A stretch of DNA of 64,000 nucleotides from Bacteroidales bacterium (lineage in GTDB: Bacteria; Bacteroidota; Bacteroidia; Bacteroidales; UBA932), in the NCBI GenBank assembly GCA_017534745.1, contig JAFXVX010000019.1:123969-187968 (forward strand), in the 5' to 3' direction. Position numbers and translations under genes: made by a program. Each line of letters begins with the position of its first letter. The stretch's first letter is position 1. The notes under the pieces were generated by a model, which was given only the letters and a program-made list of their open reading frames with translations, did no database searches and was not told where the DNA came from. This document shows positions 15,391 to 24,425 of the stretch, one piece after another.

Positions 15391-18300
15391 TTATTTACTT
15401 GCAAGTCGTTTGTAGGTTTCGAGACGGATCTTTGCAAACTCTTCGGTCTTGTCGAGAAGCTCCTGAGCCCTGTCGGGATAGAGTTTGAAGAGGGATGAGA
15501 AGCGGACCTCGCCCTTGAGGAAGTTCTGGAACTGGGTCCAGTCGGGCTCCTTGGAATCGAGGGTGAACGGGTTCTTGTCCGTGCCTTCGAGGGCGGGGTT
15601 GTAGCGGTAGAGGTGCCAGTAGCCGCAGTCAACGGCGAGCTTCTCCTCCTTCTGGCTCAGGCCCATGCCGGCGCGGAGGCCGTGGTTGATACAGGGCGAG
15701 TAGGCTATGATGAGGGAAGGTCCGTCGTAGGCTTCGGCTTCCTTGATGGCGTTGAAATACTGCACCGGGCTTGCACCCATTGCGACCTGGGCCACATAGA
15801 CGTAGCCGTAGCTCATGGCCATCATGCCGAGGTCCTTCTTGCGTATCTTCTTGCCGGAAGCGGCGAATTTGGCGATTGCGCCGGCCGGGGTCGATTTTGA
15901 CGACTGGCCGCCGGTGTTGGAATAGACCTCGGTGTCGAGGACGAGGACGTTGACGTTCTCGCCGGAAGCGAGGACGTGGTCGAGTCCGCCGTAGTCGATG
16001 TCGTATGCCCATCCGTCACCGCCGAATACCCACTGGCTGCGGGCCGGGATGAAGTGCCTGTACTCGAAGAGTTTCTGGCAGACTTCGCAGTTGCATTCCT
16101 TGATAAGCGGAACGAGAGCGTCGGCGACCTTGCGGGTCACGGCTGCATCGTTGCGGTTCTCAAGCCACTCGGTGTAGAGGGCTTTCATCTCGTTGGTGCA
16201 GCAGGTGCACTCGAGTCCCTTCGCCATCCATGCGGCGACGGTCTCGCGGGCGCGGTCGGAACCGAGCTTCATGCCGAGGCCGAACTCGGCGGCGTCCTCG
16301 AAGAGGGAGTTGGCCCATGCCGGTCCGTGGCCTGCCTCGTTCTTGCAGTAAGGAGAGGCGGGGAAGGAAGCTCCGTAGATGGAGGAGCAGCCGGTCGCGT
16401 TGGCAATCATCATGTGGTCGCCGAACAGCTGGGTGATGGTCTTGATGTTAGGGGTCTCGCCGCAGCCTGCGCAGGCGCCGGAGAACTCGAACAGAGGCTG
16501 TGCGAACTGGGAGTTCTTGATGTTTGCAGCAGGGTTCACAAGACCGCTCTTGTATCCGATCTTTGAGTGGAGCCAGTCGAAGGCGGCCTGGTCGGCGGTG
16601 TGGTCGATGTAAGGCTTCATCGAAAGCGACTTCTCGGGCTTGCTCGGGCACACATCGACACAGTTGCCGCAACCGGTGCAGTCATCTACGGATACTGCGA
16701 GGGCGAACTTGTACTCCTTCAGGAGAGCCTTGCCGTCGGCGAGGGCCACGCCCTGAGGGGCGGATGCAGCCTCTTCAGCGGTAAGGAGATACGGGCGGAT
16801 CGCGGCGTGAGGGCACACGAAGGCGCACGTGTTGCACTGGATACAGCTGGAGGGATCCCAGACGGGGACGGTGACGGCGACGCCGCGCTTTTCGAAGGCG
16901 GCGGTGCCGGCCGGCATTGTGCCGTCGGCGTAGGGGAGCATGGCGCTGACCGGGAGGGTATCGCCGGCCTGGGAATTGACGATGTCAGCCACCTGCTTGA
17001 CGAATTCGGGGGCGAGGCGATCCTTCATCGGGTTCTCAAATTTGGCCGTGATGGAAGCCCACTCGGCGGGGACTGCGATCTCGGTGTATTCCCCGCCGCG
17101 ATCGACAGCCGCGTAGTTCATGTTGACGACGGCTTCGCCCTTCTTGCCATAGCTCTTGACGATGGCTTCCTTCATGTATTTGACTGCATCCTCGTAGGGG
17201 ATGATGCCTGTGATTTTGAAGAAGGCGCTTTGGAGGATAGTGTTGGTCCTTCCGCCGAGGCCGATTTCGGCAGCGATCTTCGTCGCGTTGATGATGAAGA
17301 CGCGGATGTGCTTCTTGCCGATGACGGCTTTGACGTGATCCGGGATGTTCTTTATGGTCTCCTCTTCATCCCAGAGGGAGTTGAGAAGGAGGGTGCCTCC
17401 TTCCTTGATGCCCTTGAGGACGTCGTATTTACGGAGGTATGAAGGAACGTGGCAGGCCACGAAGTCAGGGGTGCTGACAAGGTACGGGGCCTTGATGGGA
17501 ACATCGCCGAAACGGAGGTGCGAGCAGGTGTAGCCGCCGGACTTCTTGGAATCGTAGTCGAAGTAGCCCTGGCAGTATTTCTCGGTGTGGGAACCGATGA
17601 TCTTGATGGTGTTCTTGTTCGCACCGACGGTGCCGTCGGAGCCGAGGCCGTAGAACTTGCACTCGGTCGTGCCGGGCTTGACGATGGAGATTTCCTCCCT
17701 CATCGGAAGCGAACGGAAGGTCACGTCGTCGATGATGCCGATGGTGAAGCCGTTCTTGGGCTCGCGGAGGGCGAGGTTGTCATAGACGGCGACAATCTGG
17801 GCGGGGGTGGTGTCCTTGGAGGAGAGACCGTAGCGGCCGCCGACGATAAGGACGTTGTCCTTGCCCTGGAAGACTGTCTTGACATCCTGGTAGAGGGGCT
17901 CGCCGAGGGCGCCGGGCTCCTTGGTGCGGTCGAGGACGGCTATCCTCTTGACGCTCTTCGGAAGGGCCTTGAAGAAGTACTTCTCGGAGAACGGACGGTA
18001 GAGGTGGACGGTGACAAGACCTACCTTGCGGCCTTCGGCCTGCAGGTGGTCGATGGTCTCCTTGATAGTCTCCGTGACGGATCCCATGGCGACGATAACG
18101 TTCTCGGCGTCAGGGGCTCCGTAGTAGGAGAAGGGCCTGTAGCTGCGGCCGCTGACCTCGCCGATCTCGCCCATGTAGCGGGCGACGATGTCGGGAACTT
18201 CGTCGTAGAAGCGGTTGCGGGTCTCTACGCCCTGGAAATAGACGTCGCCGTTCTGGGCGGTGCCGCGGGTTACGGGGGCGTCGGGGTTGAGGGCCCTTTC

Positions 18301-18918
18301 ACGGAAGGCCGTCAGGGCCTTGTCGGAAATCATCTTCCTGAGGTCATCCTCGTCGAGGGCCTCAATCTTCTGTATCTCGTGGGAGGTACGGAAACCGTCA
18401 AAGAAATGGAGGAAGGGGATGCTGGACTTGATGGTCGCGAGGTGGGCGACAGCGGCGATGTCCTGGGCTTCCTGGACGGAGCCGGAAGCAATCATCGCAA
18501 ATCCGGTCTGGCGGCAGGCCATCACATCCTGGTGGTCGCCGAAAATGGAAAGGGCGTGGGAGGCAAGGGCGCGGGCCGACACGTGGAACACGGTCGGGAG
18601 CATCTCGCCGGCGATCTTGTACATGTTCGGGATCATGAGGAGGAGACCCTGCGATGCCGTGAAGGTCGTCGTGAGGACACCCGCCTGGAGGGAGCCGTGG
18701 ACAGCGCCGGAAGCTCCGCCTTCGCTCTGCATCTCGGTAACTTTCACCGTCTCGCCCCAGAGGTTCTTCTTGCCGGCGGCGGCCCACTCATCCACGTTCT
18801 CCGCCATCGTCGAGGAAGGCGTGATAGGGTAGATGGCGGCGTGCTCGCTGAAAAGGTAAGCGATGGATGATGCGGCGTAGTTACCGTCACAAGTAATAAA
18901 TTTTTTCTGCTTTGCCAT
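15391..18918 (-). CDS. nifJ: Pyruvate:ferredoxin (flavodoxin) oxidoreductase
   Basis: 1175 residues from the ATG at 18918 (MAKQKKF), the single-chain PFOR length. It oxidises pyruvate and CoA to acetyl-CoA, CO2 and reduced ferredoxin. Domain I starts with [10 protein letters not shown]. An internal ferredoxin domain with two 4Fe-4S motifs is at about residues 690-760 ([12 protein letters not shown] and [12 protein letters not shown]). Four further conserved cysteines include [10 protein letters not shown]. The TPP-binding domain carries [13 protein letters not shown] and [12 protein letters not shown]. It follows fabD after 13 nt. Confidence 0.97.
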   Translation of the reverse strand: MAKQKKFITCDGNYAASSIAYLFSEHAAIYPITPSSTMAENVDEWAAAGKKNLWGETVKVTEMQSEGGASGAVHGSLQAGVLTTTFTASQGLLLMIPNMYKIAGEMLPTVFHVSARALASHALSIFGDHQDVMACRQTGFAMIASGSVQEAQDIAAVAHLATIKSSIPFLHFFDGFRTSHEIQKIEALDEDDLRKMISDKALTAFRERALNPDAPVTRGTAQNGDVYFQGVETRNRFYDEVPDIVARYMGEIGEVSGRSYRPFSYYGAPDAENVIVAMGSVTETIKETIDHLQAEGRKVGLVTVHLYRPFSEKYFFKALPKSVKRIAVLDRTKEPGALGEPLYQDVKTVFQGKDNVLIVGGRYGLSSKDTTPAQIVAVYDNLALREPKNGFTIGIIDDVTFRSLPMREEISIVKPGTTECKFYGLGSDGTVGANKNTIKIIGSHTEKYCQGYFDYDSKKSGGYTCSHLRFGDVPIKAPYLVSTPDFVACHVPSYLRKYDVLKGIKEGGTLLLNSLWDEEETIKNIPDHVKAVIGKKHIRVFIINATKIAAEIGLGGRTNTILQSAFFKITGIIPYEDAVKYMKEAIVKSYGKKGEAVVNMNYAAVDRGGEYTEIAVPAEWASITAKFENPMKDRLAPEFVKQVADIVNSQAGDTLPVSAMLPYADGTMPAGTAAFEKRGVAVTVPVWDPSSCIQCNTCAFVCPHAAIRPYLLTAEEAASAPQGVALADGKALLKEYKFALAVSVDDCTGCGNCVDVCPSKPEKSLSMKPYIDHTADQAAFDWLHSKIGYKSGLVNPAANIKNSQFAQPLFEFSGACAGCGETPNIKTITQLFGDHMMIANATGCSSIYGASFPASPYCKNEAGHGPAWANSLFEDAAEFGLGMKLGSDRARETVAAWMAKGLECTCCTNEMKALYTEWLENRNDAAVTRKVADALVPLIKECNCEVCQKLFEYRHFIPARSQWVFGGDGWAYDIDYGGLDHVLASGENVNVLVLDTEVYSNTGGQSSKSTPAGAIAKFAASGKKIRKKDLGMMAMSYGYVYVAQVAMGASPVQYFNAIKEAEAYDGPSLIIAYSPCINHGLRAGMGLSQKEEKLAVDCGYWHLYRYNPALEGTDKNPFTLDSKEPDWTQFQNFLKGEVRFSSLFKLYPDRAQELLDKTEEFAKIRLETYKRLASK

Positions 18919-18931
18919 AATTATGTTGGTT

Positions 18932-19822
18932 TTATGATATTCCTTCAAATGTTACGCTGCCTCCGGAGATGCGCTTGACGAGGCCCTGGAGGACGGATCC
19001 CGGGCCGATCTCGACGAAGTGGTCGGCTCCGTCGGCGATCATCGCCTGGACGTCTGCCGTCCAGCGGACCGGGGAGGTCAGCTGGGCGAGGAGGTTTGTC
19101 CTGATGACGGCCGGGTCTGTCTCGCCGCGGGCCGTCACGTTTTGATAGACGGGACAGACTGGGGCGGAGAAGGCCGTCTTCTCGATGGCTTCCGCGAGCT
19201 TTTTGCGCGCGGCCTCCATGAGAGGGGAGTGGAACGCACCGCCGACTGCGAGAGGGAGGGCCCTCTTCGCTCCGGCCTCGGTCGCCTTCACACACGCTCT
19301 TTCAACGGCTTCTTTCTCACCGGAGATTACGACCTGTCCGGGGCAGTTGAAGTTGGCGGCGACTACCGTCCCGCCGGCCTCGGCGCAGGCCTTCACGACC
19401 TCCTCGTCGGGGAGGCCGATGACGGCCGCCATTGTCCCAGGGGTGCTTTCGCAGCACTCCTGCATCGCGAGAGCCCTCGCAGAGACGAGACGGAGGCCGT
19501 CGGCGAAGCTGATGGCGCCCGCCGCCGTGAGGGCGGAGAACTCACCGAGGGAGTGGCCCGCGGCCATCGCCGGGACGACTCCGCGGAGAGCGGGGTGACA
19601 CTTTGCGAGTATGACGGAGTGGAGGAAAATCGCCGGCTGTGTGACTTTGGTCTGGCGGAGGTCTTCTTCCGTCCCTTCGAACATTATGTCTTTTATACAG
19701 AAACCCAGAATCCCGTCCGCTTCAGCGAACAGGACCCTGGCTTCCTGAGAACTGTCATAGAGGTCTTTCGCCATCCCGGGGAACTGCGCCCCCTGGCCTG
19801 GGAAGACAAAAGCTTTCGCCAT
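18932..19822 (-). CDS. fabD: Malonyl-CoA:ACP transacylase FabD
   Basis: 296 residues. It transfers malonyl from CoA to acyl carrier protein to start fatty-acid elongation. Motifs: GQGAQFPGM (9-17), the nucleophile GHSLGEF with Ser91, the Arg-bearing loop near SARALAMQ, and AFHSPLM with the catalytic His near residue 197. No signal peptide or extra domain. It is unusual among fab genes in being next to PFOR rather than fabH/acpP. The 13-nt gap to nifJ points to one transcript. Confidence 0.95.
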   Translation of the reverse strand: MAKAFVFPGQGAQFPGMAKDLYDSSQEARVLFAEADGILGFCIKDIMFEGTEEDLRQTKVTQPAIFLHSVILAKCHPALRGVVPAMAAGHSLGEFSALTAAGAISFADGLRLVSARALAMQECCESTPGTMAAVIGLPDEEVVKACAEAGGTVVAANFNCPGQVVISGEKEAVERACVKATEAGAKRALPLAVGGAFHSPLMEAARKKLAEAIEKTAFSAPVCPVYQNVTARGETDPAVIRTNLLAQLTSPVRWTADVQAMIADGADHFVEIGPGSVLQGLVKRISGGSVTFEGIS

Positions 19823-19824
19823 TT

Positions 19825-20514
19825 TTACTCAGCTTTGGGCTCTTCTTCTGCGGGTGCTTCTACTGCGGGCTCTGCTGCAGGGGCTTCAGCCTTGCAGCAG
19901 CAGGCCGGCTTGCCGGCGAGAATGGCGTCTGCCTTCTCGGCGAAGTGGCGGTACATCACTGCGACGATTGCGACATAGATGACGGCGGCGAGGATCGCGA
20001 TGATGATAACAAATACGAAACCTACCTTGGGGATAAGCGCGAAGATGCCGGAAAGGATGCTGACGAGGATGCCGAATATGGCGACGACGCCGAAGATCCT
20101 CCACTTCTCGCCGTAGGTCGCGTCATAGCTGAGCGAGAGCGACTTGAGGGGAGATGTGCCCTTGTCGATGAAGAGATAGATGGCGAACTGCCAGGCGATG
20201 CTCATTATGATCGCAGGGACGAACATGAAAATCATGGCGGCGGAGATGCCGATGGTCTTCAGGCCCTGGAAAAGGAAGAAGTCGCCGATCTTCTCGAAGT
20301 TTTCCTTGTCGAAAATGGAAAGCGGATCTGCCATCTTGCCCTTGGAGAGAAGGACGATGAGCTTGTACAGACCGATGGTCGTGCCGACGTTGAGGTAGGG
20401 GATCCAGACGGTCAGGCCGTAGAGGATGACGGCGATGAGAAGGTGGAGAATGTTCTTGACGCCGATCTTGCCGGCTTCAATGATGGTCTCAGTGACGTTG
20501 AGTTTGTTTTCCAT
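19825..20514 (-). CDS. Multi-pass membrane protein with CCC-containing acidic tail
   Basis: 229 residues with about six hydrophobic helices between residues 15 and 195 and repeated I/V/A-rich segments (ILHLLIAVILYGL, IGISAAMIFMFVPAIIM, GVVAIFGILVSILSGIFALI, IIIAILAAVIYVAIVAV). The pattern resembles DUF4013/DUF975-like glycerophosphodiester-type membrane families, but I cannot name it. The C-terminus is a short tail ACCCK followed by an Ala/Glu/Pro-rich stretch. It is the first gene of the thirteen-gene string, 2 nt before fabD, and has a strong promoter that overlaps that of tRNA-Arg. Confidence 0.75.
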   Translation of the reverse strand: MENKLNVTETIIEAGKIGVKNILHLLIAVILYGLTVWIPYLNVGTTIGLYKLIVLLSKGKMADPLSIFDKENFEKIGDFFLFQGLKTIGISAAMIFMFVPAIIMSIAWQFAIYLFIDKGTSPLKSLSLSYDATYGEKWRIFGVVAIFGILVSILSGIFALIPKVGFVFVIIIAILAAVIYVAIVAVMYRHFAEKADAILAGKPACCCKAEAPAAEPAVEAPAEEEPKAE

Positions 20515-20542
20515 TTTCTTTAAGGTTTATAGTTTATATCTA

Positions 20543-20573
20543 CAAATGTAAAAAGATTTTGGGAAATAGCAAA
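20543..20573 (-). promoter_or_regulatory. Promoter of the thirteen-gene string (membrane protein, fabD, nifJ onward)
   Basis: On the minus strand TTTG (20573-20570), a 19-nt spacer and TACATTTG (20550-20543) are a full consensus promoter. It is interleaved with the plus-strand tRNA-Arg promoter. Confidence 0.85.
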
Positions 20574-20589
20574 CAGTTTTCTAATTTTG
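20558..20589 (+). promoter_or_regulatory. Promoter of tRNA-Arg
   Basis: TTTG (20558-20561), 20 nt, TAATTTTG (20582-20589), 13 nt before the tRNA. Both boxes match the Bacteroidota consensus. Confidence 0.85.
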
Positions 20590-20602
20590 CAGTCCCCTGT
20601 CC

Positions 20603-20674
20603 GCCCCTGTAGTTTAAAGGATAGAATAACGGATTCCGGTTCCGTTGGTCCCGGTTCGATTCCGAGCGGGGGTA
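20603..20674 (+). tRNA. tRNA-Arg (anticodon CCG)
   Basis: 72 nt. Anticodon CCG at 20636-20638 lies in loop TTCCGGT, closed by ACGGA/TCCGT. T-loop is TTCGATT. The acceptor GCCCCTG pairs with CGGGGGT with two G-U pairs, including G1-U72, and the T-stem has one C-A mismatch (20651/20665). CCA is not encoded. A terminator follows. Confidence 0.88.
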
Positions 20675-20681
20675 CTCCGGG

Positions 20682-20715
20682 AAGCATCGCTTTTGAAGGC
20701 GGTGCTTTTTCTTTT
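20682..20715 (+). terminator. Intrinsic terminator after tRNA-Arg
   Basis: Stem AAGCATCGC with GCGGTGCTT (one T-G pair) followed by TTTTTC. It sits 8 nt after the tRNA and directly before the ptb promoter. Confidence 0.85.
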
Positions 20716-20743
20716 GTTTTTCCGCAAATTCTTGCTAACTTAG
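20713..20743 (+). promoter_or_regulatory. Promoter of the ptb-buk-ilvE-vor operon
   Basis: TTTG (20713-20716), exactly 19 nt, then TAACTTAG (20736-20743), one mismatch to TAnnTTTG. It is located 44 nt before the ptb start. Confidence 0.65.
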
Positions 20744-20786
20744 TTGGACCTTTTTGAGGACTATAACTAATAACCAAGATAACCAG

Positions 20787-21695
20787 ATGATTACCTCTTT
20801 CCAAGACCTTTTCGCCACTCTTAAGGCAAAGGGCATCCGCAAGCGGATGGTCGCCGCATGGGGAGTGGACAGCCACACCATTGAGGCTGCCTCCCGCGCC
20901 ATAGACCTCGGCTTCGTGGACGTCACCCTCGTCGGAGACGCCTCCCTCGTGGAGAAAGTCTGCTCCGAGTGCGGCATCCCGGTGTCCAAGTTTACTCTCG
21001 TAGATATAAAGAAAGAACTTGACGCCGTCGCCCATGCCGTGAAGATGGTCCACGACGGCGAAGGCGACGTCCTGATGAAGGGCCTCTGCTCGACCGACAA
21101 GTTCCTCCGCGCCATCCTCAACAAGGAGACCGGCCTTCTCCCTCCGAAGGGCCTTCTCAGCCACGTGGGCGTGCTGGAGAGTCCCCATTATCACAAGCTG
21201 ATGTTCATCGGCGACATGGCCGTCATCCCCCAGCCGGATTTCCGCCAGAAAGTCAAGATCACGGGATACATCAATTCGGTTGCCAGGGCCTTCGGCATCG
21301 ATAAGCCGAAAGTGGCCTTCATCGCCGCCTCCGAGCAGATGCTCGACTCGATGCCGGCCTGCATGGAAGCCGCCATGCTCTCGAAGATGTGCGACCGCGG
21401 CCAGATTCCCGGCTGCATCGGCGACGGGCCTCTCGCCCTCGATGTCGCGATTGACCGTGAGTCCGTGGAGATTAAAAAACTCTTGAGCCCTGTCGCGGGC
21501 GACGCCGACTGCCTTGTTTTCCCCAACATCGAATCTGCCAACGTCTTCTGGAAGACAAACACCAAGCTTGTCACCGGCGTCAGGCAGGCCGGGATGCTGG
21601 TCGGCACGAAGGTGCCCTGCGTGCTTGCCTCCAGAGCCGATTCGGTGGATGTGAAGCTCAATTCGATTGCCGAGGCAGTCGCCTTCGTTATATAA
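20787..21695 (+). CDS. ptb: Phosphate butyryltransferase
   Basis: 302 residues from the ATG at 20787 (MITSFQD). It belongs to the phosphotransacylase family of butyryl type, converting an acyl-CoA and phosphate to the acyl phosphate. Recognisable parts are the N-terminal helix FATLKAKGIRKRMVAAWGVDSHT, DVLMKGLCSTDKFLRAIL, LSHVGVLE and GPLALDVAID. Its neighbours (butyrate kinase, branched-chain aminotransferase, Vor) suggest isobutyryl-, isovaleryl- and 2-methylbutyryl-CoA as natural substrates. First gene of the operon, 3 nt before buk. Confidence 0.93.
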   Translation: MITSFQDLFATLKAKGIRKRMVAAWGVDSHTIEAASRAIDLGFVDVTLVGDASLVEKVCSECGIPVSKFTLVDIKKELDAVAHAVKMVHDGEGDVLMKGLCSTDKFLRAILNKETGLLPPKGLLSHVGVLESPHYHKLMFIGDMAVIPQPDFRQKVKITGYINSVARAFGIDKPKVAFIAASEQMLDSMPACMEAAMLSKMCDRGQIPGCIGDGPLALDVAIDRESVEIKKLLSPVAGDADCLVFPNIESANVFWKTNTKLVTGVRQAGMLVGTKVPCVLASRADSVDVKLNSIAEAVAFVI

Positions 21696-21698
21696 AAT

Positions 21699-22856
21699 AT
21701 GGAGTCAACCGGAACTACCCCCCAGAAAGGAATCATCCTCGTCGTCAACACCGGTTCCATCACGACCAAGTTCGCCGTCTATAAGGACGGGGCCTGCGTA
21801 CTAGAGCAGAAGCTCGAGCACTCCGTCGCCGAGCTCTCCCGCTTTGCCGACGTGATGGATCAGGACGGCATGCGTACTGAAGCTATCATCAATGCCCTCG
21901 CGCAGAAGGGCATACGCCTCGAGGACATAGACATCGTGATGTGCCGCGGCGGACTTTTCACCCCCTGCATCACAGGCGTTTATAATGTCAACGCAGATAT
22001 GAGGGAAGTGCTTTCGACCAGCCGTGAAGGCAATCACGCCTGCAATCTGAGCGCCCTTATCGGAGATAATATCGCCCGCAATATCAATCAGTTGAGGGAA
22101 AAGGAGGGCCTGAAGCCCCGCTTCGGCCCCTGCGTAGCCTATGTCGCGGATCCTCCGATGGCCGACGAGATGCTTCCGGAGTGCCACGTCGGCGGCATCC
22201 CGGAGTTCCCACGCAGGACCCTTTTCCACGCCCTCAACACCCGCGCCATCATGAGGCGTTACCTTCGCGACACCGGCCGCAGGGCGGAGGACACGACCGC
22301 CATCATCTGCCACATGGGGGGCGGCGTGACTATCTCGACCCACCGTGGAGGCAAGGTCATCGACACCTCTCACGGCCTCGGCGGCGACGGCCCGATCACC
22401 CCGGAGAGGGCGGGCTGCTGCCCTCCGTATCCGCTGATTGACATGTGTTTCAGCGGCAAGTACACCAAGCAGGAGATTAAGAAAAAACTCATCGGCCAGG
22501 GTGGCGCTGTCGCCTATTTCGGCACCAACGACATGAGGGAGGTGGTGGCCCGTGCGAAGGAAGGCAGGGAGGATTACGTGGTGTTCATGAAAGCCTTCGT
22601 GCTGAATATCGCAAAATACATAGTCGCCCAGGGCGCGCTCGTCGATGGGAAGGTTGATGTCATCATCCTGACCGGCGGCGTCGCCTTCAGCAAGGACATC
22701 ACCGACGCCATCACGAAGAAAGTCAGCTGGGTGGCTCCCGTGGTGGTCTATCCCGGGGAGAACGAGCTTGCCTCCCTCGCGGAAAACGGCTACATCATCC
22801 TCGCCGGGCAGACCAAAATCCACACTTACAACAAAGACCGCATAATTGAAGACTAA
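21699..22856 (+). CDS. buk: Butyrate kinase
   Basis: 385 residues of the acetate kinase/sugar kinase-fold family (butyrate kinase type). The N-terminal phosphate loop is VVNTGSITTKFAVYKDG, then CRGGLFTPCITGVYNVN, MGGGVTISTHRGGKVID with the adenosine-binding DTSHGLGGDGPITPERAG, and the C-terminal LTGGVAFSKDI. It makes ATP and carboxylate from an acyl phosphate, which is the energy-conserving step here. It is somewhat longer than the usual ~355 residues because of a C-terminal extension and the inserted residues near 120. It follows ptb by 3 nt. Confidence 0.95.
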   Translation: MESTGTTPQKGIILVVNTGSITTKFAVYKDGACVLEQKLEHSVAELSRFADVMDQDGMRTEAIINALAQKGIRLEDIDIVMCRGGLFTPCITGVYNVNADMREVLSTSREGNHACNLSALIGDNIARNINQLREKEGLKPRFGPCVAYVADPPMADEMLPECHVGGIPEFPRRTLFHALNTRAIMRRYLRDTGRRAEDTTAIICHMGGGVTISTHRGGKVIDTSHGLGGDGPITPERAGCCPPYPLIDMCFSGKYTKQEIKKKLIGQGGAVAYFGTNDMREVVARAKEGREDYVVFMKAFVLNIAKYIVAQGALVDGKVDVIILTGGVAFSKDITDAITKKVSWVAPVVVYPGENELASLAENGYIILAGQTKIHTYNKDRIIED

Positions 22857-22868
22857 TAACCAATAACC

Positions 22869-23915
22869 ATGGAACCAATCGATTATTCCAAACGAACCTT
22901 CAACTTTTACCCCACCAACGGCATTGTCTTCGCCAAGTGCATAGACGGGCGGTGGACAAAGCCGGAGTTCACCAATGATTTCAACCTTACCCTCCACTGC
23001 TTCGCCGGTGTGTTCCACTACGCCCCGTCCTGCTTTGAAGGCCTCAAGGCCTACCGCGGAGCCGACGACAGGGTCCGCCTCTTCCGCCCGGACGAGAACG
23101 CCAAGCGTCTGGAGTCCAGCGCCCGCTACCTCGACATGCCGTGTCCGAACATGGAGATGTTCATCGACATGTGCGTGATGTGCGTGCAGGAAAACTGGGA
23201 GTATATCCCGCCCTATGGGACAGGCGCATCGCTCTACCTGAGGCCGGTGCTCTTCGGCATCAACCCCCAGCTCGGAATCAAGTCGGCCAACGACGTCATG
23301 TTCGTCGTGATGGCTTCGGCGGTAGGAAGCTATTCAGGCGCCAAGAGTCTTGTTCCGGGGACTGCAGTCCTCTCCCGCAACTATGACAGGGCCGCGACCT
23401 ACGGCTCCGGCGGCTACAAGCTCGGCGCCAACTACGCCCAGTCCCTCCACGCCTACAACCTGGCCCACAGGATGGGCTACAGGGAGCTTCTGTTCCTTGA
23501 CAGCGCGACACACTCCCACATCGAGGAGTTCGGCACATCCAACTTCTTCGCCATCAAGCACGGATGCTATGTGACCCCCAACTCCCCGAGCGTCCTTCCT
23601 TCCATCACCAACAAGTCCCTTCGCAAAGTCGCTGAAGAGTTCGGCCTTAAGGTCGAGCGACGCACCATATTCATTGATGAACTGGAGACCTTCGAGGAAG
23701 TCAACTCCTGCGGCACGGCTGTGGTCATCACGCCCATCTGCCGCATCGACGACAAGGTGACCCTCGAGAGCGGGACCATCACCTGCGAATACAAGTATCC
23801 CGACGTCTGCGGCCCCATCAGTGAAAAACTCTATCACCGTCTGTTAGGCATCCAGATGGGGACCGAGGAAGACACCTACGGATGGTGTATGTTCGTCAAC
23901 TCTCCCAAGGAGTAA
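22869..23915 (+). CDS. ilvE: Branched-chain amino acid aminotransferase
   Basis: 348 residues, class IV PLP enzyme. The PLP lysine is Lys184 in YGSGGYKLGANYA, and the signature LDSATHSHIEEFGTSNFF follows around 209-226. It converts Val, Leu and Ile to their 2-oxoacids (or the reverse). Catabolic use is inferred from its place between butyrate kinase and a 2-oxoisovalerate oxidoreductase. The stop overlaps the next start (TAATG), so translation is coupled to the TPR gene. Confidence 0.95.
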   Translation: MEPIDYSKRTFNFYPTNGIVFAKCIDGRWTKPEFTNDFNLTLHCFAGVFHYAPSCFEGLKAYRGADDRVRLFRPDENAKRLESSARYLDMPCPNMEMFIDMCVMCVQENWEYIPPYGTGASLYLRPVLFGINPQLGIKSANDVMFVVMASAVGSYSGAKSLVPGTAVLSRNYDRAATYGSGGYKLGANYAQSLHAYNLAHRMGYRELLFLDSATHSHIEEFGTSNFFAIKHGCYVTPNSPSVLPSITNKSLRKVAEEFGLKVERRTIFIDELETFEEVNSCGTAVVITPICRIDDKVTLESGTITCEYKYPDVCGPISEKLYHRLLGIQMGTEEDTYGWCMFVNSPKE

Positions 23916-24184
23916 TGACGGAAAGGATCAAAGCTCTTCTTGAAGCGAGCGATGCCGACGGGGCTATCGCTCTCATCGAGAATTACCGCGCCGGCGGAGG
24001 GGAGATGGATGACACCCTTTTCTATCTTCTCGGCAACGCCTGGCGCAAAAAGGGCAACTGGCAGATGGCCATGAACAATTACCTGGAGGCGACGGCCCTC
24101 AACCCCGAGAGCCCTGCGGCCCGGGCCTTGGACATTGCCAATGAGATCCTTGATTTCTACAACAAAGATATGTACAACCAATAA
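23915..24184 (+). CDS. Small TPR protein of the vor operon
   Basis: 89 residues from the ATG at 23915, which overlaps the ilvE stop. The sequence has two tetratricopeptide-type helix pairs (DTLFYLLGNAWRKKGNWQMAMNNYLEATALNPES) and a short helical tail. No signal peptide. TPRs mediate protein contact. Its fixed place between ilvE and the ferredoxin subunit suggests assembly or scaffolding of the oxidoreductase, which is inference. It is followed 8 nt later by vorD. Confidence 0.8.
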   Translation: MTERIKALLEASDADGAIALIENYRAGGGEMDDTLFYLLGNAWRKKGNWQMAMNNYLEATALNPESPAARALDIANEILDFYNKDMYNQ

Positions 24185-24192
24185 TAAGCGAT

Positions 24193-24423
24193 ATGGCAAA
24201 AATGAAAGGAGCGACTCTCGTGGACGTCGAACGCTGCAAAGGCTGCGGCCTCTGCGTCGTCGCCTGTCCGCTGAAAGTCCTTGCCCTCACGACAAAAAAC
24301 GTGAACCAGAAGGGCTACAACTATGCTGAGTCCGTCCTGGAAGACACCTGCACAGGATGCGCATCCTGCGCGATCGTCTGCCCCGACGGATGTATTACCG
24401 TTTACCGCAAAAAGGAGGAATAG
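24193..24423 (+). CDS. vorD: 2-oxoacid:ferredoxin oxidoreductase delta (ferredoxin) subunit
   Basis: 76 residues with two 4Fe-4S motifs, CKGCGLCVVACP and CTGCASCAIVCP, which are both complete. It is the electron-transfer subunit of a four-subunit ketoisovalerate-type oxidoreductase with the three genes that follow. KorD is the alternative name if the substrate is 2-oxoglutarate. The branched-chain context favours Vor. 2 nt before vorB. Confidence 0.9.
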   Translation: MAKMKGATLVDVERCKGCGLCVVACPLKVLALTTKNVNQKGYNYAESVLEDTCTGCASCAIVCPDGCITVYRKKEE

Positions 24424-24425
24424 CC

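Noticed and set aside
17449-18870. 473-codon plus-strand open frame opposite nifJ
   Set aside because: It runs antisense to a clearly conserved PFOR and its product is low-complexity G/V/E/D-rich with no family likeness. It is a GC-rich shadow frame.
21801-23018. 405-codon minus-strand frame opposite buk and ilvE
   Set aside because: It spans two well-conserved genes in antisense and shows no family features.
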